Below are positions 24,709 to 33,435 of a stretch of DNA of 64,000 bases, one piece after another (position 1 is the first letter of the stretch; each line of letters begins with the position of its first letter). The position numbers and the translations under genes were made by a program. Under the pieces are notes generated by a model. The model was not told where the DNA came from. It saw only the letters and a list, made by a program, of their open reading frames with translations, and did not search any database. This DNA is from S015-6 sp964479535 (lineage in GTDB: Bacteria > Desulfobacterota > DSWW01). The DNA is taken from positions 186,001 through 250,000 of the forward strand of contig CAYZMM010000003.1 of NCBI GenBank assembly GCA_964479535.1, read 5' to 3'.

Positions 24709-26030
24709 CGTCTCCGAAGGAAGACGCCGCAACGGTGGGGACGAAAGGAACCCCGGGGCAGGGATTGACCGGGGCAACCCTCGGATTCTTCTTCGGGTTT
24801 GCGTCGGTCGCCCTCTTCGGGCCCACGGCGGAGAAGCTCCGGCAGGCCATGGACCTCTCGGCCCTCCAGGTCGGGCTCCTGGTCGCCACCCCCTCCCTGA
24901 CCGGCTCCCTGCTGCGAATCCCCTTTTCCGCATGGGTCGACACCACCGGGGGCCGCAAGCCTTTCCTCGTGCTTCTCTTCCTGTCGGGCCTGGGCATGGT
25001 GGGACTCTACTCGGTCGTGGCCTTTCTCTACCCGGACCGGCTCGATGCTTCCTACTACCCGGCGATCCTCGCCCTGGGCGCCCTGTGCGGATGCGGAATC
25101 GCCACCTTCTCCGTGGGGATCACACAGGTCGCCTACTGGTTTCCGCCGAAACGGCACGGCACGGCCCTCGGAACCTATGCGGGGTTCGGAAACCTCGCCC
25201 CGGGTCTCTTCTCCTTTCTGCTCCCCGCGGCCCTGGCGGCCTGGGGACTCGCCCATGCATACCTGGGCTGGCTCGGCTTCCTCTTGCTGGGCACGTTGCT
25301 CTACGCCCTGCTCGGACGGAACGCCTGGTACTTCCAGCTGCGCCGCGGCGGCGTGGACCCGGAGGCGGCCCGCACCCGGGCGAAGAAGCTGGGCCAGGAG
25401 GTGTTCCCCTCCGAAAGGGCCGTGCAGGGGCTTGTCGCGTCGGCAGGAGTCTGGGAAACCTGGGCATTGGTGGCGCTGTATTTCACGACCTTCGGCGGCT
25501 TCCTGGCGCTGACGGCCTGGCTGCCCACCTACTGGAACGCCTACCTGGGCTGCGGCATGGGAGCGGCCGGCTCCCTGACGGGGGTCTTCTCCCTGCTCGC
25601 TTCTCTCATCCGGGTGCTGGGCGGGGCCTGGTCCGACCGGTACGGAGGCGAGAAGACTGCGGCCCTCTCCCTGCTCGCGACGCTGCTCGGCGCCCTCCTC
25701 ATGACCTTCGCCGGCACCCCGGCTCTGGCGGTCCTCGGTACGCTGCTCGTCGGCACCGGCATGGGCGTGAACAACGCCGCGGTCTTCAAGATGGTTCCTC
25801 AGTACGTGCGCAAGGCCGTGGGAGGGGCCTCGGGCTGGGTGGGCGGAGTCGGTGCCTTCGGTGGATTCTGCCTGCCCCCGGTCATGGCCTTTTTTGTGGA
25901 GCGAATGGGCAGGATCGGGTACGCTAGAGGCTTCATCGTACTGGCGGCCCTCGCCGCCGGCAGCCTGGCACTGGTCTTCCTCCTGAAGAGGAAGGGGCGG
26001 CGGGAACCGGTCCTCGTGTACACCCGATGA
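24705..26030 (+). CDS. narK: Nitrate/nitrite transporter, major facilitator family
   Basis: Twelve-helix inner-membrane transporter that imports nitrate and/or exports nitrite for the cytoplasmic NarG site. 441 residues. The nitrate-porter signatures are visible: GFGNLAPGLFSF near residue 160 and GGVGAFGGFCLPP near 385, both glycine-rich NS motifs, with RIPFSAWVDTTGGRKPF near 70 as the MFS loop 2-3. It resembles the NarK1-like proton-coupled group more than the NarK2 antiporters, but this is not certain. Placed directly after narI with ATGA overlap. Confidence 0.93.
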   Translation: MTSPKEDAATVGTKGTPGQGLTGATLGFFFGFASVALFGPTAEKLRQAMDLSALQVGLLVATPSLTGSLLRIPFSAWVDTTGGRKPFLVLLFLSGLGMVGLYSVVAFLYPDRLDASYYPAILALGALCGCGIATFSVGITQVAYWFPPKRHGTALGTYAGFGNLAPGLFSFLLPAALAAWGLAHAYLGWLGFLLLGTLLYALLGRNAWYFQLRRGGVDPEAARTRAKKLGQEVFPSERAVQGLVASAGVWETWALVALYFTTFGGFLALTAWLPTYWNAYLGCGMGAAGSLTGVFSLLASLIRVLGGAWSDRYGGEKTAALSLLATLLGALLMTFAGTPALAVLGTLLVGTGMGVNNAAVFKMVPQYVRKAVGGASGWVGGVGAFGGFCLPPVMAFFVERMGRIGYARGFIVLAALAAGSLALVFLLKRKGRREPVLVYTR

Positions 26031-26082
26031 TACGAGGCCCCCGTGGTCTTGCAGGCCCGCGAGGGAACCGGGGGAGAGAGGA

Positions 26083-27573
26083 ATGAAAAGTGCGGGAGGT
26101 CCCGTGAGAATGCAGCGTTGGCTGGCGGCGTGGGCATTGGAGCGTGCGGCCGGGGGCCGGGTGCTCCGGTCCGGAAGCCGGCTGCTCTACAAGAGAGGCG
26201 TTCGGAGGACCCTGATCCGGCTCTTCGACCTTTGGCTTCGAAGAGGCAACGGCCCGCCCCACAGTGGGCCTCGAGGAGCCGGCGCCCGGATTCGACGGGA
26301 AAGAACCCTCATGGCGGCCGCCGTCTTCCGAACATTGGACAGGATGATCGAGCGACGGCTCATCTCGCCCCGGGTGCTCGCCGCGAGCGCCGAGCTGTGG
26401 GGACGCGCCTGGTCCCTGTCCGCCGGGAGGAATCTGAAGAGCCTTCGCTTTCGTGAAATCAACGGAAGCAGACCTCCCTGGTTCCTGGTGCTGAGCCCGG
26501 GCAATGCATGCGATCTGAAATGCAGCGGATGCTACGCGGACGCCGGAGGAGAGCCGGCCCTTCTGCCCTGGACCGTCTTGACCAGGCTCATGGCCGAGGC
26601 GAAGGAGCTCTGGGGGGTTCCCCTCTTCGTCTTCTCCGGAGGCGAGCCGCTCCTGTACCGTTCCCGGGGGAAGGGAGTCCTCGATGCGGTGGAGATGCAT
26701 CCGGACTCCCTCTTCCTCATGTTCACCAACGGGACAGGAATCGACGAGGAGGTGGCCCGCAGGATGGCAGGGATGGGGAATGTCACCCCCGCCCTTTCCG
26801 TGGAGGGTCTGGAGGAGAGCACGGACGCAAGACGGGGAAAAGGCCAGTTCCGGCGCACTCTGGATGCCATGGCGAGGCTCAGGGAACAAGGTGTGCCCTT
26901 CGGCATCTCCGCGACGATCACGCGCGGCAATCTTGCCGAGATCCTGTCGGACCCCTTTCTGGATTTCTTCTTCGAGGAGCAGGGCGCGTTCTACGGCTTC
27001 CTGTTCCACTACATGCCCATCGGCAGAGGCGCGCGCCTGGAACGGATGCCCACTCCGGCCCAGCGCGTGGAGGTCTGGCAAAGGACATGGGAGGCCGTCG
27101 AAACGAAAGGGGTCTTCCTTTTCGACTTCTGGAACCACGGTACCATGGTGGGCGGCTGCATGTCTGCGGGCCGGGGAGGAGGATACCTTCACGTGGACTG
27201 GGGCGGACGGGTCATGCCCTGCGTCTTCACGCCTTACGCCGTCGCCAACATCCAGGAGGTCTACGCCCGGGGAGGCACGTTGAACCAGGTCTGGCAGGCC
27301 CCCTTCCTGCGGACCGTCAGGGAGTGGCAGCGTGCCTACGGATACACGGGCAGCTTCGCCCCGACAGCATCGGGGAACTGGTTGCGCCCCTGTCCGATCC
27401 GGGACCACTACCCCCTCTTTCGCAAGTGGCTGGAGGCGCACCGGCCGGAACCGCAGGACGAGACGGCCAGGAGGTCCTGCGAGAGCGATGCGTACCTGGA
27501 GGGCATGCGAGCATACGGGGAGGAGCTTCGCCGGCTGACCGAACCGATCTGGAAAGAGGGCTACCTCAAGTGA
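26083..27573 (+). CDS. Radical SAM protein downstream of nar genes
   Basis: 496 residues. The [4Fe-4S] motif CDLKCSGCYAD lies near residue 146, preceded by PPWFLVLSPGNA, and SGGEPLLYRSRG near 188 is the radical SAM GGE motif. An N-terminal helical region of about 120 residues precedes the barrel. The C-terminal part has further cysteines (GGCMSAGRGGG, RVMPCVFTPY, RPCPIRDH) that could hold an auxiliary cluster, as in SPASM-type enzymes. Substrate unknown. It is 52 bases after narK and overlaps arfB, so it is probably part of the nar transcript. A role in cofactor or heme processing is possible but not shown. Confidence 0.85.
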   Translation: MKSAGGPVRMQRWLAAWALERAAGGRVLRSGSRLLYKRGVRRTLIRLFDLWLRRGNGPPHSGPRGAGARIRRERTLMAAAVFRTLDRMIERRLISPRVLAASAELWGRAWSLSAGRNLKSLRFREINGSRPPWFLVLSPGNACDLKCSGCYADAGGEPALLPWTVLTRLMAEAKELWGVPLFVFSGGEPLLYRSRGKGVLDAVEMHPDSLFLMFTNGTGIDEEVARRMAGMGNVTPALSVEGLEESTDARRGKGQFRRTLDAMARLREQGVPFGISATITRGNLAEILSDPFLDFFFEEQGAFYGFLFHYMPIGRGARLERMPTPAQRVEVWQRTWEAVETKGVFLFDFWNHGTMVGGCMSAGRGGGYLHVDWGGRVMPCVFTPYAVANIQEVYARGGTLNQVWQAPFLRTVREWQRAYGYTGSFAPTASGNWLRPCPIRDHYPLFRKWLEAHRPEPQDETARRSCESDAYLEGMRAYGEELRRLTEPIWKEGYLK

Positions 27574-28013
27574 ACCTGATCGAGGTAACGTCGCACATCC
27601 TTCTCGACGAGAACGAAATCGACTTCGACTTCGTTCGTGCCTCCGGACCGGGCGGACAGAACGTGAACAAGGTGGCCACGGCCGTCCAGCTTCGCTTCGA
27701 TGTGGAGGCCTCGCCGTCGCTCCCCGAAGAGGTGCGTGAACGTTTGCGGACCGTCGCCGGCAACCGCATCAATGCCGACGGGATTCTCATCCTCGAGGCG
27801 AAGAGGTATCGCTCCCAGGCGCGCAACCGGGAAGATGCGATCCGGCGTCTCGTCGAGTTGATCCGGAAGGCGGCCAGGAAACCGGCGCCGCGTCGCAAGA
27901 CCCGGCCGTCCGCCGCGGCCAGGGAACGCAGGCTGGAAGAGAAGAGGAGGCGCTCCCAGGTCAAAAGGAAGAGGCGTCCCCTTCGAGGAACGGCGGAAGA
28001 CGACGTTCCTTGA
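27570..28013 (+). CDS. arfB: Peptidyl-tRNA hydrolase ArfB (YaeJ), ribosome rescue
   Basis: Releases peptides from ribosomes stalled without a stop codon. 147 residues with the GGQ catalytic motif in RASGPGGQNVNKVATAV near residue 25 and a long basic C-terminal tail (RKPAPRRKTRPSAAARERR and onward), which in ArfB enters the empty mRNA channel. Lack of the codon-recognition domains separates it from release factors 1 and 2. GTG start overlaps the previous stop (GTGA). It converges on uspA with 26 bases between stops. Confidence 0.94.
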   Translation: MNLIEVTSHILLDENEIDFDFVRASGPGGQNVNKVATAVQLRFDVEASPSLPEEVRERLRTVAGNRINADGILILEAKRYRSQARNREDAIRRLVELIRKAARKPAPRRKTRPSAAARERRLEEKRRRSQVKRKRRPLRGTAEDDVP

Positions 28014-28039
28014 CGTTTTCGTACCATGTGCGACTTCCG

Positions 28040-28519
28040 CTATGCCTCCCCCGGAACCGGACCCTTCTCCGACGGGATGACCAGGACCGGACAGGGAGCG
28101 TGGCGGACCACCTTCTCGGCCACCGAGCCGAAGACGAACCGAGTGAAGCCGGTACGGCCCTTTGTCGCGATCACGATCAGGTCCACGCCCTCCTTCTCCG
28201 CGAACTCGACGATGTTCCCCGCCGGGTCCCCCTCCCTGACGATCGGCCGGATCGGACCGCGGTCCTCGCCCAGCCGCCGGACAAACCCCTCCAGCTCCTG
28301 GCCCGACTGGGTGACCAGATCCTGCTGGTACGTGTGGATGTTGAAGCCGGGTGCGTTCGGGGCGATGTTCCCGGGAAAAGGGGGTACCGGGCTGACCACG
28401 TGCATGACGATGAGCTCGGTTTCCAGCGCATCCGCCAGATCCAGGGCCGTCCTCGCGGCGTCTTGCGAGGGTCCGCTGAAATCGGTGGGTGCGAGGATCT
28501 TCTTGACCGGCAACCTCAT
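28040..28519 (-). CDS. Universal stress protein (UspA family)
   Basis: 159-residue single-domain USP. KILAPTDFSGPSQDAARTAL opens the fold, HVVSPVPP follows the second strand, and GVDLIVIATKGRTGFTRFVF near residue 110 leads into GSVAEKVVRHAPCPVLVIP, giving the ATP-binding G-2X-G-9X-G-S pattern. It probably dimerises and binds ATP. AAGGAAGGGAAT precedes the ATG. A sigma-54 promoter lies 86 bases upstream and shares operators with the divergent nuclease-family gene. Confidence 0.94.
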   Translation of the reverse strand: MRLPVKKILAPTDFSGPSQDAARTALDLADALETELIVMHVVSPVPPFPGNIAPNAPGFNIHTYQQDLVTQSGQELEGFVRRLGEDRGPIRPIVREGDPAGNIVEFAEKEGVDLIVIATKGRTGFTRFVFGSVAEKVVRHAPCPVLVIPSEKGPVPGEA

Positions 28520-28604
28520 GGGTGATTCCCTTCCTTTCTGATTTCCGCATTCGGATTCTCTGTCTGCGTGCGCTGCTCTCGACCCTTCCTACATTGCAGA
28601 GGCT

Positions 28605-28620
28605 CGCAAAAGGCATGCCA
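28605..28620 (-). promoter_or_regulatory. Sigma-54 promoter of the uspA gene
   Basis: Minus-strand TGGCATG-CCTT-TTGCG. The -24 box is consensus; the -12 box ends in G instead of A/T. It faces away from the operator pair at 28670-28717 by 59 bases. The intergenic block 28520-28859 is fully explained by two divergent promoters and this pair. Confidence 0.82.
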
Positions 28621-28669
28621 CGCCTGCGACGTGCAGGGTGCGCGGCAGGGCGCGCGGGCAAGCACGGAG

Positions 28670-28717
28670 TGTGCAGAAATGGTACAGCCCCGCTTCCCTC
28701 TGTGCCGATCCTTCACA
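28670..28717. promoter_or_regulatory. Shared operator pair between uspA and the nuclease-family gene
   Basis: TGTGC-AGAAATG-GTACA at 28670-28686 and TGTGC-CGATCCT-TCACA at 28701-28717, 31 bases apart. They lie 59 bases from the uspA -24 element and 70 bases from the forward one. Confidence 0.78.
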
Positions 28718-28777
28718 GAACTCCGCCCCTCGGATCCCGCTGCCGGGGCCCCCGATGAGAAGCCCGTGTTCGTGGCC

Positions 28778-28793
28778 TGGCATAGGTCTTGCT
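28778..28793 (+). promoter_or_regulatory. Sigma-54 promoter of the nuclease-family/RND operon
   Basis: TGGCATA-GGTC-TTGCT with correct spacing, 67 bases before the ATG at 28860. Divergent from the uspA promoter. Confidence 0.87.
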
Positions 28794-28859
28794 GCCTCCA
28801 CAGACTTGCCGCATGCGCAGGCAGGAGAACACATCGGAAAGGAGGGCTTGAAGTCGGAC

Positions 28860-29633
28860 ATGCGAATCATGACCTTCAACATACGTTTCGAAAACGATCA
28901 GGACGGCCCGGATGCGTGGGTCCACCGAAGAGACGGGGTGCGGGACCTCATCAACCGTTACCGGCCCACCCTGCTCGGAACCCAGGAGGGGACGTGGGAA
29001 CAGCTCCAGTGGCTCGACCGGGAGCTCGAGAACTACCGGATCCACGCACCGGGGCGGACCCGTGACGCCGAAATGCAGTACCCTACCCTGCATTTCCGAG
29101 AAGACCTTCTGGAAGCGCAGGAGGGAGGGGAGTTCTGGCTGTCGAAGAACCCGGGCGTGCACCGCAGCAAGGACTGGGACAGCGCCTACGCGAGGATGGC
29201 GAGTTACGGGCGTTTCCGGAGCAAGGACTCCGAAGAACCCTTCTGGGTCGCGGTGACGCACCTCGATCACGCCGGAGAGGAGGCCCGGCGCAACCAGGCG
29301 AGGATACTGCACGACTGGGTGCGCGAGAGGTCCGGGCCCGTCATCCTCATGGGGGACTTCAACGACCGTCCCGGCTCGCCGGTGCACGCCCTTCTCACTT
29401 CCTCGGCAGGCGGTCTCACCGACACATGGAAGTTCCTGAGACGCGAGGACGGGCCGCACAGTTACACGCAGCACGGCTTCGACGGAGTGCCGAGGAAGGG
29501 ACGCATCGACTGGATCCTGGTCAGCTCCCACTTCCGTGTCGTGGACGCCCGGCTGATCACGGACAACGCGGCCGGCCGCTACCCGTCCGATCATTTTCCC
29601 TATCTGGCGGAACTGGAGCCGAGGAATCCATGA
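28860..29633 (+). CDS. Endonuclease/exonuclease/phosphatase-family protein
   Basis: 257-residue phosphoesterase of the DNase I-like fold. MRIMTFNIRFEND at the start supplies the first metal-binding asparagine, LLGTQEGTWEQL near 38 the glutamate, VAVTHLDHAGEEARRNQA near 130, GPVILMGDFNDRPGSP near 155 the DFN motif, and RIDWILVS plus YPSDHFP the C-terminal aspartate/histidine. Members cleave nucleic acids or phosphate esters such as inositol phosphates and sphingomyelin; no signal peptide is seen, and the substrate is unknown. Its stop overlaps the adaptor gene start (ATGA). A TTG four codons upstream is an alternative start. Confidence 0.87.
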   Translation: MRIMTFNIRFENDQDGPDAWVHRRDGVRDLINRYRPTLLGTQEGTWEQLQWLDRELENYRIHAPGRTRDAEMQYPTLHFREDLLEAQEGGEFWLSKNPGVHRSKDWDSAYARMASYGRFRSKDSEEPFWVAVTHLDHAGEEARRNQARILHDWVRERSGPVILMGDFNDRPGSPVHALLTSSAGGLTDTWKFLRREDGPHSYTQHGFDGVPRKGRIDWILVSSHFRVVDARLITDNAAGRYPSDHFPYLAELEPRNP

Positions 29634-30772
29634 ATCCTTTCCGCCTTTCGTTTCGAACGGCCCTGCTGCTCCCGGTCCTGCTGGCAGCGGCTGCAGCCGG
29701 GTGCTCCCGCGAGGAGGGAACCTCCGAAGGCCCGGAGGGGCCGGCCGCGCCTGTGGAGACAGCCAGCGTGTCCCGGCAGGACCTGGAGGAGACCGTCCAC
29801 GCCATCGGCACCCTCGAGGCCCTCGAGAACGTGATGGTCCGGCCGGAGGCAGCGGGCTACGTGGACGCGGTTCATTTCGTGGAGGGCGACCCTGTTTCCA
29901 GGGGCCGGCTTCTGTTCACCATCGACAGCACGAAGATCGGCCTGCGGCTCCAGGCGAGGAAGGCCCTTCTCGAGGAGGCGAGGCTCCAGCTGGCAAGGGC
30001 GGAGCGCGGCTATGAGCGTCGGCAGGACCTGGTCGGAAAGCACCTCGTCTCCAAGGAAGCCCTGGACCAGGCGAGGACCGAGTTCGAAACCGCCCGGGCG
30101 AGGGTGACCCGAATCGAGGCGGAAATCGAAGAGCTTCGCGACGCCTTCGAGGACACCCGGGTGAAGGCGCCCATCACCGGCGTGGTCGGCGAGCGGAGGG
30201 TCGACCCGGGAGACTTCGTTCACGTGGGGGACGACCTGGTGCCCCTGGTGAACACGGAGAAGATGAAGATCTCCTTCACCGTGCCGGAACGCTTCACGGG
30301 GAGGATCCAGGCCGGCCAGAATCTCCGGGTCTACTCCCCGGCCTTCCCGGACCGCCCCTTCAAAGGATCCATTTACTTCGTGAGCCCCCAGATCCAGGAG
30401 GAGACGCGCAGCCTCCGGGTCAAAGGGTACGTGGAGAATCCGGAGGGGCTGCTGCGGCCCGGCGGGTTCGTCACCGCGGAGGTTGCCGTGGGGCTTCGAA
30501 AGGGGGCCCTGGTGATCCCGGAGGAGGCGCTCGTTCCGACCCGCGGCGGCTACATGCTCTTCGTGGTGGAGGACTCCCGGGCCAGGGGCCGTGAGGTGAA
30601 GACCGGCCTGCGAAAGCCGGGCATCGTCGAGATCCCCGGGGGGGTCCGCGCCGGAGAGACGGTGATCCGGAGCGGGCACATTTCGGTCTTCGAGGGGGCC
30701 CGCATCCGGGTGGTGGAGCCGGCGGCCAAACAGGAGAGGGACGCTCCGGAAACCGAGCAGGAACGAAGATGA
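29630..30772 (+). CDS. RND efflux membrane-fusion (adaptor) lipoprotein
   Basis: Periplasmic adaptor joining an RND pump to an outer-membrane channel. 380 residues; signal with lipobox AAAGC at residue 24, then the biotinyl-lipoyl half-motif VRPEAAGYVDAVHFVEGD near 65, a coiled-coil hairpin (residues about 95-170, rich in A, E, R, L), the second lipoyl half DTRVKAPITGVVGERRVDPGD near 178, and beta-barrel/membrane-proximal domains to the end. It looks complete. ATGA overlap with both neighbours. The pump and channel genes that follow are both damaged, so the system is probably not functional as assembled here. Confidence 0.92.
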   Translation: MNPFRLSFRTALLLPVLLAAAAAGCSREEGTSEGPEGPAAPVETASVSRQDLEETVHAIGTLEALENVMVRPEAAGYVDAVHFVEGDPVSRGRLLFTIDSTKIGLRLQARKALLEEARLQLARAERGYERRQDLVGKHLVSKEALDQARTEFETARARVTRIEAEIEELRDAFEDTRVKAPITGVVGERRVDPGDFVHVGDDLVPLVNTEKMKISFTVPERFTGRIQAGQNLRVYSPAFPDRPFKGSIYFVSPQIQEETRSLRVKGYVENPEGLLRPGGFVTAEVAVGLRKGALVIPEEALVPTRGGYMLFVVEDSRARGREVKTGLRKPGIVEIPGGVRAGETVIRSGHISVFEGARIRVVEPAAKQERDAPETEQERR

Positions 30773-31985
30773 TCTGGAACTTCTGTATCGGAAGGCCGGT
30801 CCTGACGGTGGTGATCTTCTTCGTCATCGCCATCTTCGGGATCTTCGGCTACCGGCAGCTTCCCGTGCGGGAATTCCCGGACGTGGAGTTCCCGGTGGTC
30901 AATGTGAGCGTGGTGCTGCCCGGCGCCGACCCGGAGGTGATCGAGACCGAGGTGGTGGAACCCCTCGAGGAGGAGCTGAACACCATCGAGGGGATCGAGG
31001 AGATCCAGTCCACCAGCCGGGAGGAAGTGGGCTCGGTCACGGTGGAGTTCGAACTGGACCGGGACATCGACATCGCCGCGCAGGACGTGCGGGACCGGGT
31101 GAGCCGGGCCCGGCCGGAGATGGCCGACGACATCGAGGAGCCGATCATCCGGAAGATCGACCCGGACGCACGGGCCGTCATGTGGGTGGCGGTCATGGGG
31201 AACGAGCGCTGGGACATGGTGCGGCTCAACGATTACGCGGAAAACGTCATGAAGGAACGCCTCGAGACGATTCGCGGCGTGGGGCAGGTCCAGATCGGCG
31301 GGGAGCGGCGCTACGCGGTCCGGGTCCGCATCGACCCCCGGAAGCTGGCGGGCTACCGGCTCACGGTCCAGGACGTGGTCGACACGATCCGCCGCGAGAA
31401 CGTGGACATCCCGTCCGGCCGCATCGAGAGCCGCATGCGGGAGTTCCTGGTCAAGACGGAGGGCCAGTTCTCCTCGGCCGCGCCCTTCAACGACCTGATC
31501 GTGGCCTACCGGTCCGGCTCTCCCGTGAGGATCTCCGACGTGGGCGAGGCGGTGGACGGCGTGGAGAACGAACGCACCGTCGCGCGGTTCGTGGGCAGGC
31601 CCTCCGTGGGGCTCGGCATCGTCAAGCAGTCGGACGCGAACATGGTCGAACTCGTGCAGGAAGTCCGGCAGACCCTGAAGGAGATTGCGGAGAACTTTCC
31701 CCCGGGTCCCCGACCCGGAAAATAAGCCCTTCCTGCTCCGGCGGACCGAGCCGGCCCTCGCCGGCCTGGAGAGGGCCTACCGTTTCGTTCTGAACAAGGC
31801 CCTCCGGTGGCGCTGGGCCACGGTCGCGATCGCGATCGCCGCGTTTGCCGCGGGCCTCTTTCTGATTCAGTTTCTGGAAACGGAATTCACCCCGAGCGTG
31901 GACCGGGGGGAGTTCGTGGTGCGCTTCGAGGCGGTGGAGGGCGCCTCCCTGGAGGCGACCGACCGGTATGCGAGGACTTCCATCG
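30769..31985 (+). pseudogene. RND efflux pump, internally deleted and truncated
   Basis: Inner-membrane RND transporter of the acriflavin-resistance class. Residues 1-312 are normal: first helix RPVLTVVIFFVIAIFGIFG, then the periplasmic porter region up to LKEIAENFPPG. At about 31,705 the expected helices 2-6 are missing (about 180 residues) and the frame shifts; the other frame resumes with RTEPALAGLERAYRFVLNKAL and runs through a helix and TEFTPSVDRGEFVVRFEA to about 31,985. There it joins the antisense strand of the channel gene, so the C-terminal half (about 500 residues) is also missing. The family protein is about 1,030 residues; about 405 remain. Confidence 0.85.
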
Positions 31986-32592
31986 CCCCGGCGAGATCGT
32001 AGTAGGCGGTCTCGATTTGTCCACCGATCTCCTGAGCGAAGCGCGTGTAGGCGTGCACCGCCTGCTTTGTCTGGTTCTCCGTGATCCGGAGGGCGGCGGT
32101 GTTGATCGGGACGCCGAAGTCACGCAACAGGGGCTGGGTGAGGTCGAGCATGAGAACGCTTCTGTATTGCGGTCGCAGCGCATCCACCCTCGAGTTGTTC
32201 GTGGATCGGTTTGATTCGAAGGAAATGCCCGATTCGAGACCGAGGCGAAACCGCTTACGAAGGGCCGACGTACCGCCCACCTCCTGAAACTCCTCCACGT
32301 TGTCCTGGGCGAATGCGGATGCGGTCGGCGTCTCCAGGGCCTGGAAGGAAAAGGAGGCCTCCAGTCTCGGGTCGAAGGCCGCTGCTTCAACCTGTACGTT
32401 CTCCTCTTCCTTCGAAACGTTCAACTCCTGGATCTGCACGTCCAGGTTGTTCTCCATGCCCTCTACGAGTGCGGTCCGTAGGGGCAGCAGGATTCCTTCT
32501 TCTTCCCCTTCGGGTGCCGCGGCCGGTCCCCCTTCCGTCAGAAGGCCGAGGGCGAGCACCCATGCCGCCGTCAGCAGTAGCCGTTTCCACAT
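31986..32592 (-). pseudogene. TolC-like outer-membrane channel, 3' end missing
   Basis: N-terminal part of an outer-membrane efflux protein: signal peptide (RLLLTAAWVLALGLLTEGG), then LRTALVEGMENNLDVQIQEL near residue 40, the usual TolC helix entry, beta-strand region ALETPTASAFAQ and helix QAVHAYTRFAQEIGGQIETA ending YYDLAGAMEVL. About 200 of an expected 450-500 residues are present; the 3' end is lost at the join with the RND remnant at about 31,985. The two genes converged tail to tail, so one deletion took both ends. It is the last gene of the reverse operon starting near 35,643. Confidence 0.82.
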
Positions 32593-32617
32593 CCCACACC
32601 TCCCCGCCCTGCTTCCG

Positions 32618-33433
32618 CTAAGCATCCCAGCGCGGCGCCCAGTCCGGGTCGATGAGACGTTCGCCCCTCGCCAGGCCGGACACCCGCCCCATCTCTTCGG
32701 CGGTCAGCTCGAAGTCGAAGATGGCGATGTTGCTCTCCCGGTGGGACGCCTTCGCCGCCTTCGGTATGGCCGCGACCTTGTCCTGCTGCACGAGCCATCG
32801 AAGGGCGACCTGGACGGGGGACTTCCCGTATTTCTCACCCAGTTCCTTCAGTACGGGCTCTTCCATCACCTTGCCGCGGGCGACGGGAGAGTATGCCGTG
32901 AGCAGGATGTCCTGTTTTCGCATGTGGGGAAGCAGCGTTTCCTGCGACAGGAAGGGGTGGCACTCCACCTGGTTGCAGAAGATCCGCGTCAGGTTCTCCG
33001 CTTCCTGCAGCCGCGCCAGCGGGAAGTTGCTCACACCGATCCGTCGGGTCCTGCCCTCCTCCTTCAAGGCGACGAAAGCGCCCAGGGTCTCCTTCAGGGG
33101 GACGTCGTCCACGGGCCAGTGGATCAGCAGCAGGTCCACGTAATCGGTGCCCAGCCGCTTCAAACTCTCCTCGGACGTCCGCAGGACCGCATCCCGGGAA
33201 AGGTCCGTGTACCACACCTTCGTGGTCAGGAAGATCTCTTCCCTCTTCACGCCCGAACGCCGGATTCCCTCGCCCACCTGAGACTCGTTCTCATACGCCT
33301 GGGCCGTGTCGATGTGCCGGTATCCCAGCTCCAGGGCATGGGCCACGCCCTCCTCACACGACTTCCCGGAAAGCTCGAAGGTGCCGTAGCCGAGCACCGG
33401 CACCTTCTCTCCCTGTATCTCCGCATGCTTCAT
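32618..33433 (-). CDS. Aldo/keto reductase
   Basis: NADPH-dependent carbonyl reductase, 271 residues, (beta/alpha)8 barrel. The catalytic tetrad is visible: aspartate and tyrosine in HIDTAQAYENESQVG near residue 42, lysine in FLTTKVW near 70 and histidine in DLLLIHWPVDD near 103. IGVSNFPLARLQEA near 135 and NQVECHPFL near 158 are further family signatures. It belongs to the AKR5-like prokaryotic group acting on small aldehydes such as methylglyoxal or diketogulonate; the substrate is not known. It starts two bases after the site-2 protease gene. Confidence 0.94.
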   Translation of the reverse strand: MKHAEIQGEKVPVLGYGTFELSGKSCEEGVAHALELGYRHIDTAQAYENESQVGEGIRRSGVKREEIFLTTKVWYTDLSRDAVLRTSEESLKRLGTDYVDLLLIHWPVDDVPLKETLGAFVALKEEGRTRRIGVSNFPLARLQEAENLTRIFCNQVECHPFLSQETLLPHMRKQDILLTAYSPVARGKVMEEPVLKELGEKYGKSPVQVALRWLVQQDKVAAIPKAAKASHRESNIAIFDFELTAEEMGRVSGLARGERLIDPDWAPRWDA

Positions 33434-33435
33434 GT

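Noticed and set aside
29600..30679. 359-codon minus-strand frame opposite the RND adaptor
   Set aside because: Antisense frame; the plus strand encodes a complete adaptor with lipobox and lipoyl motifs.
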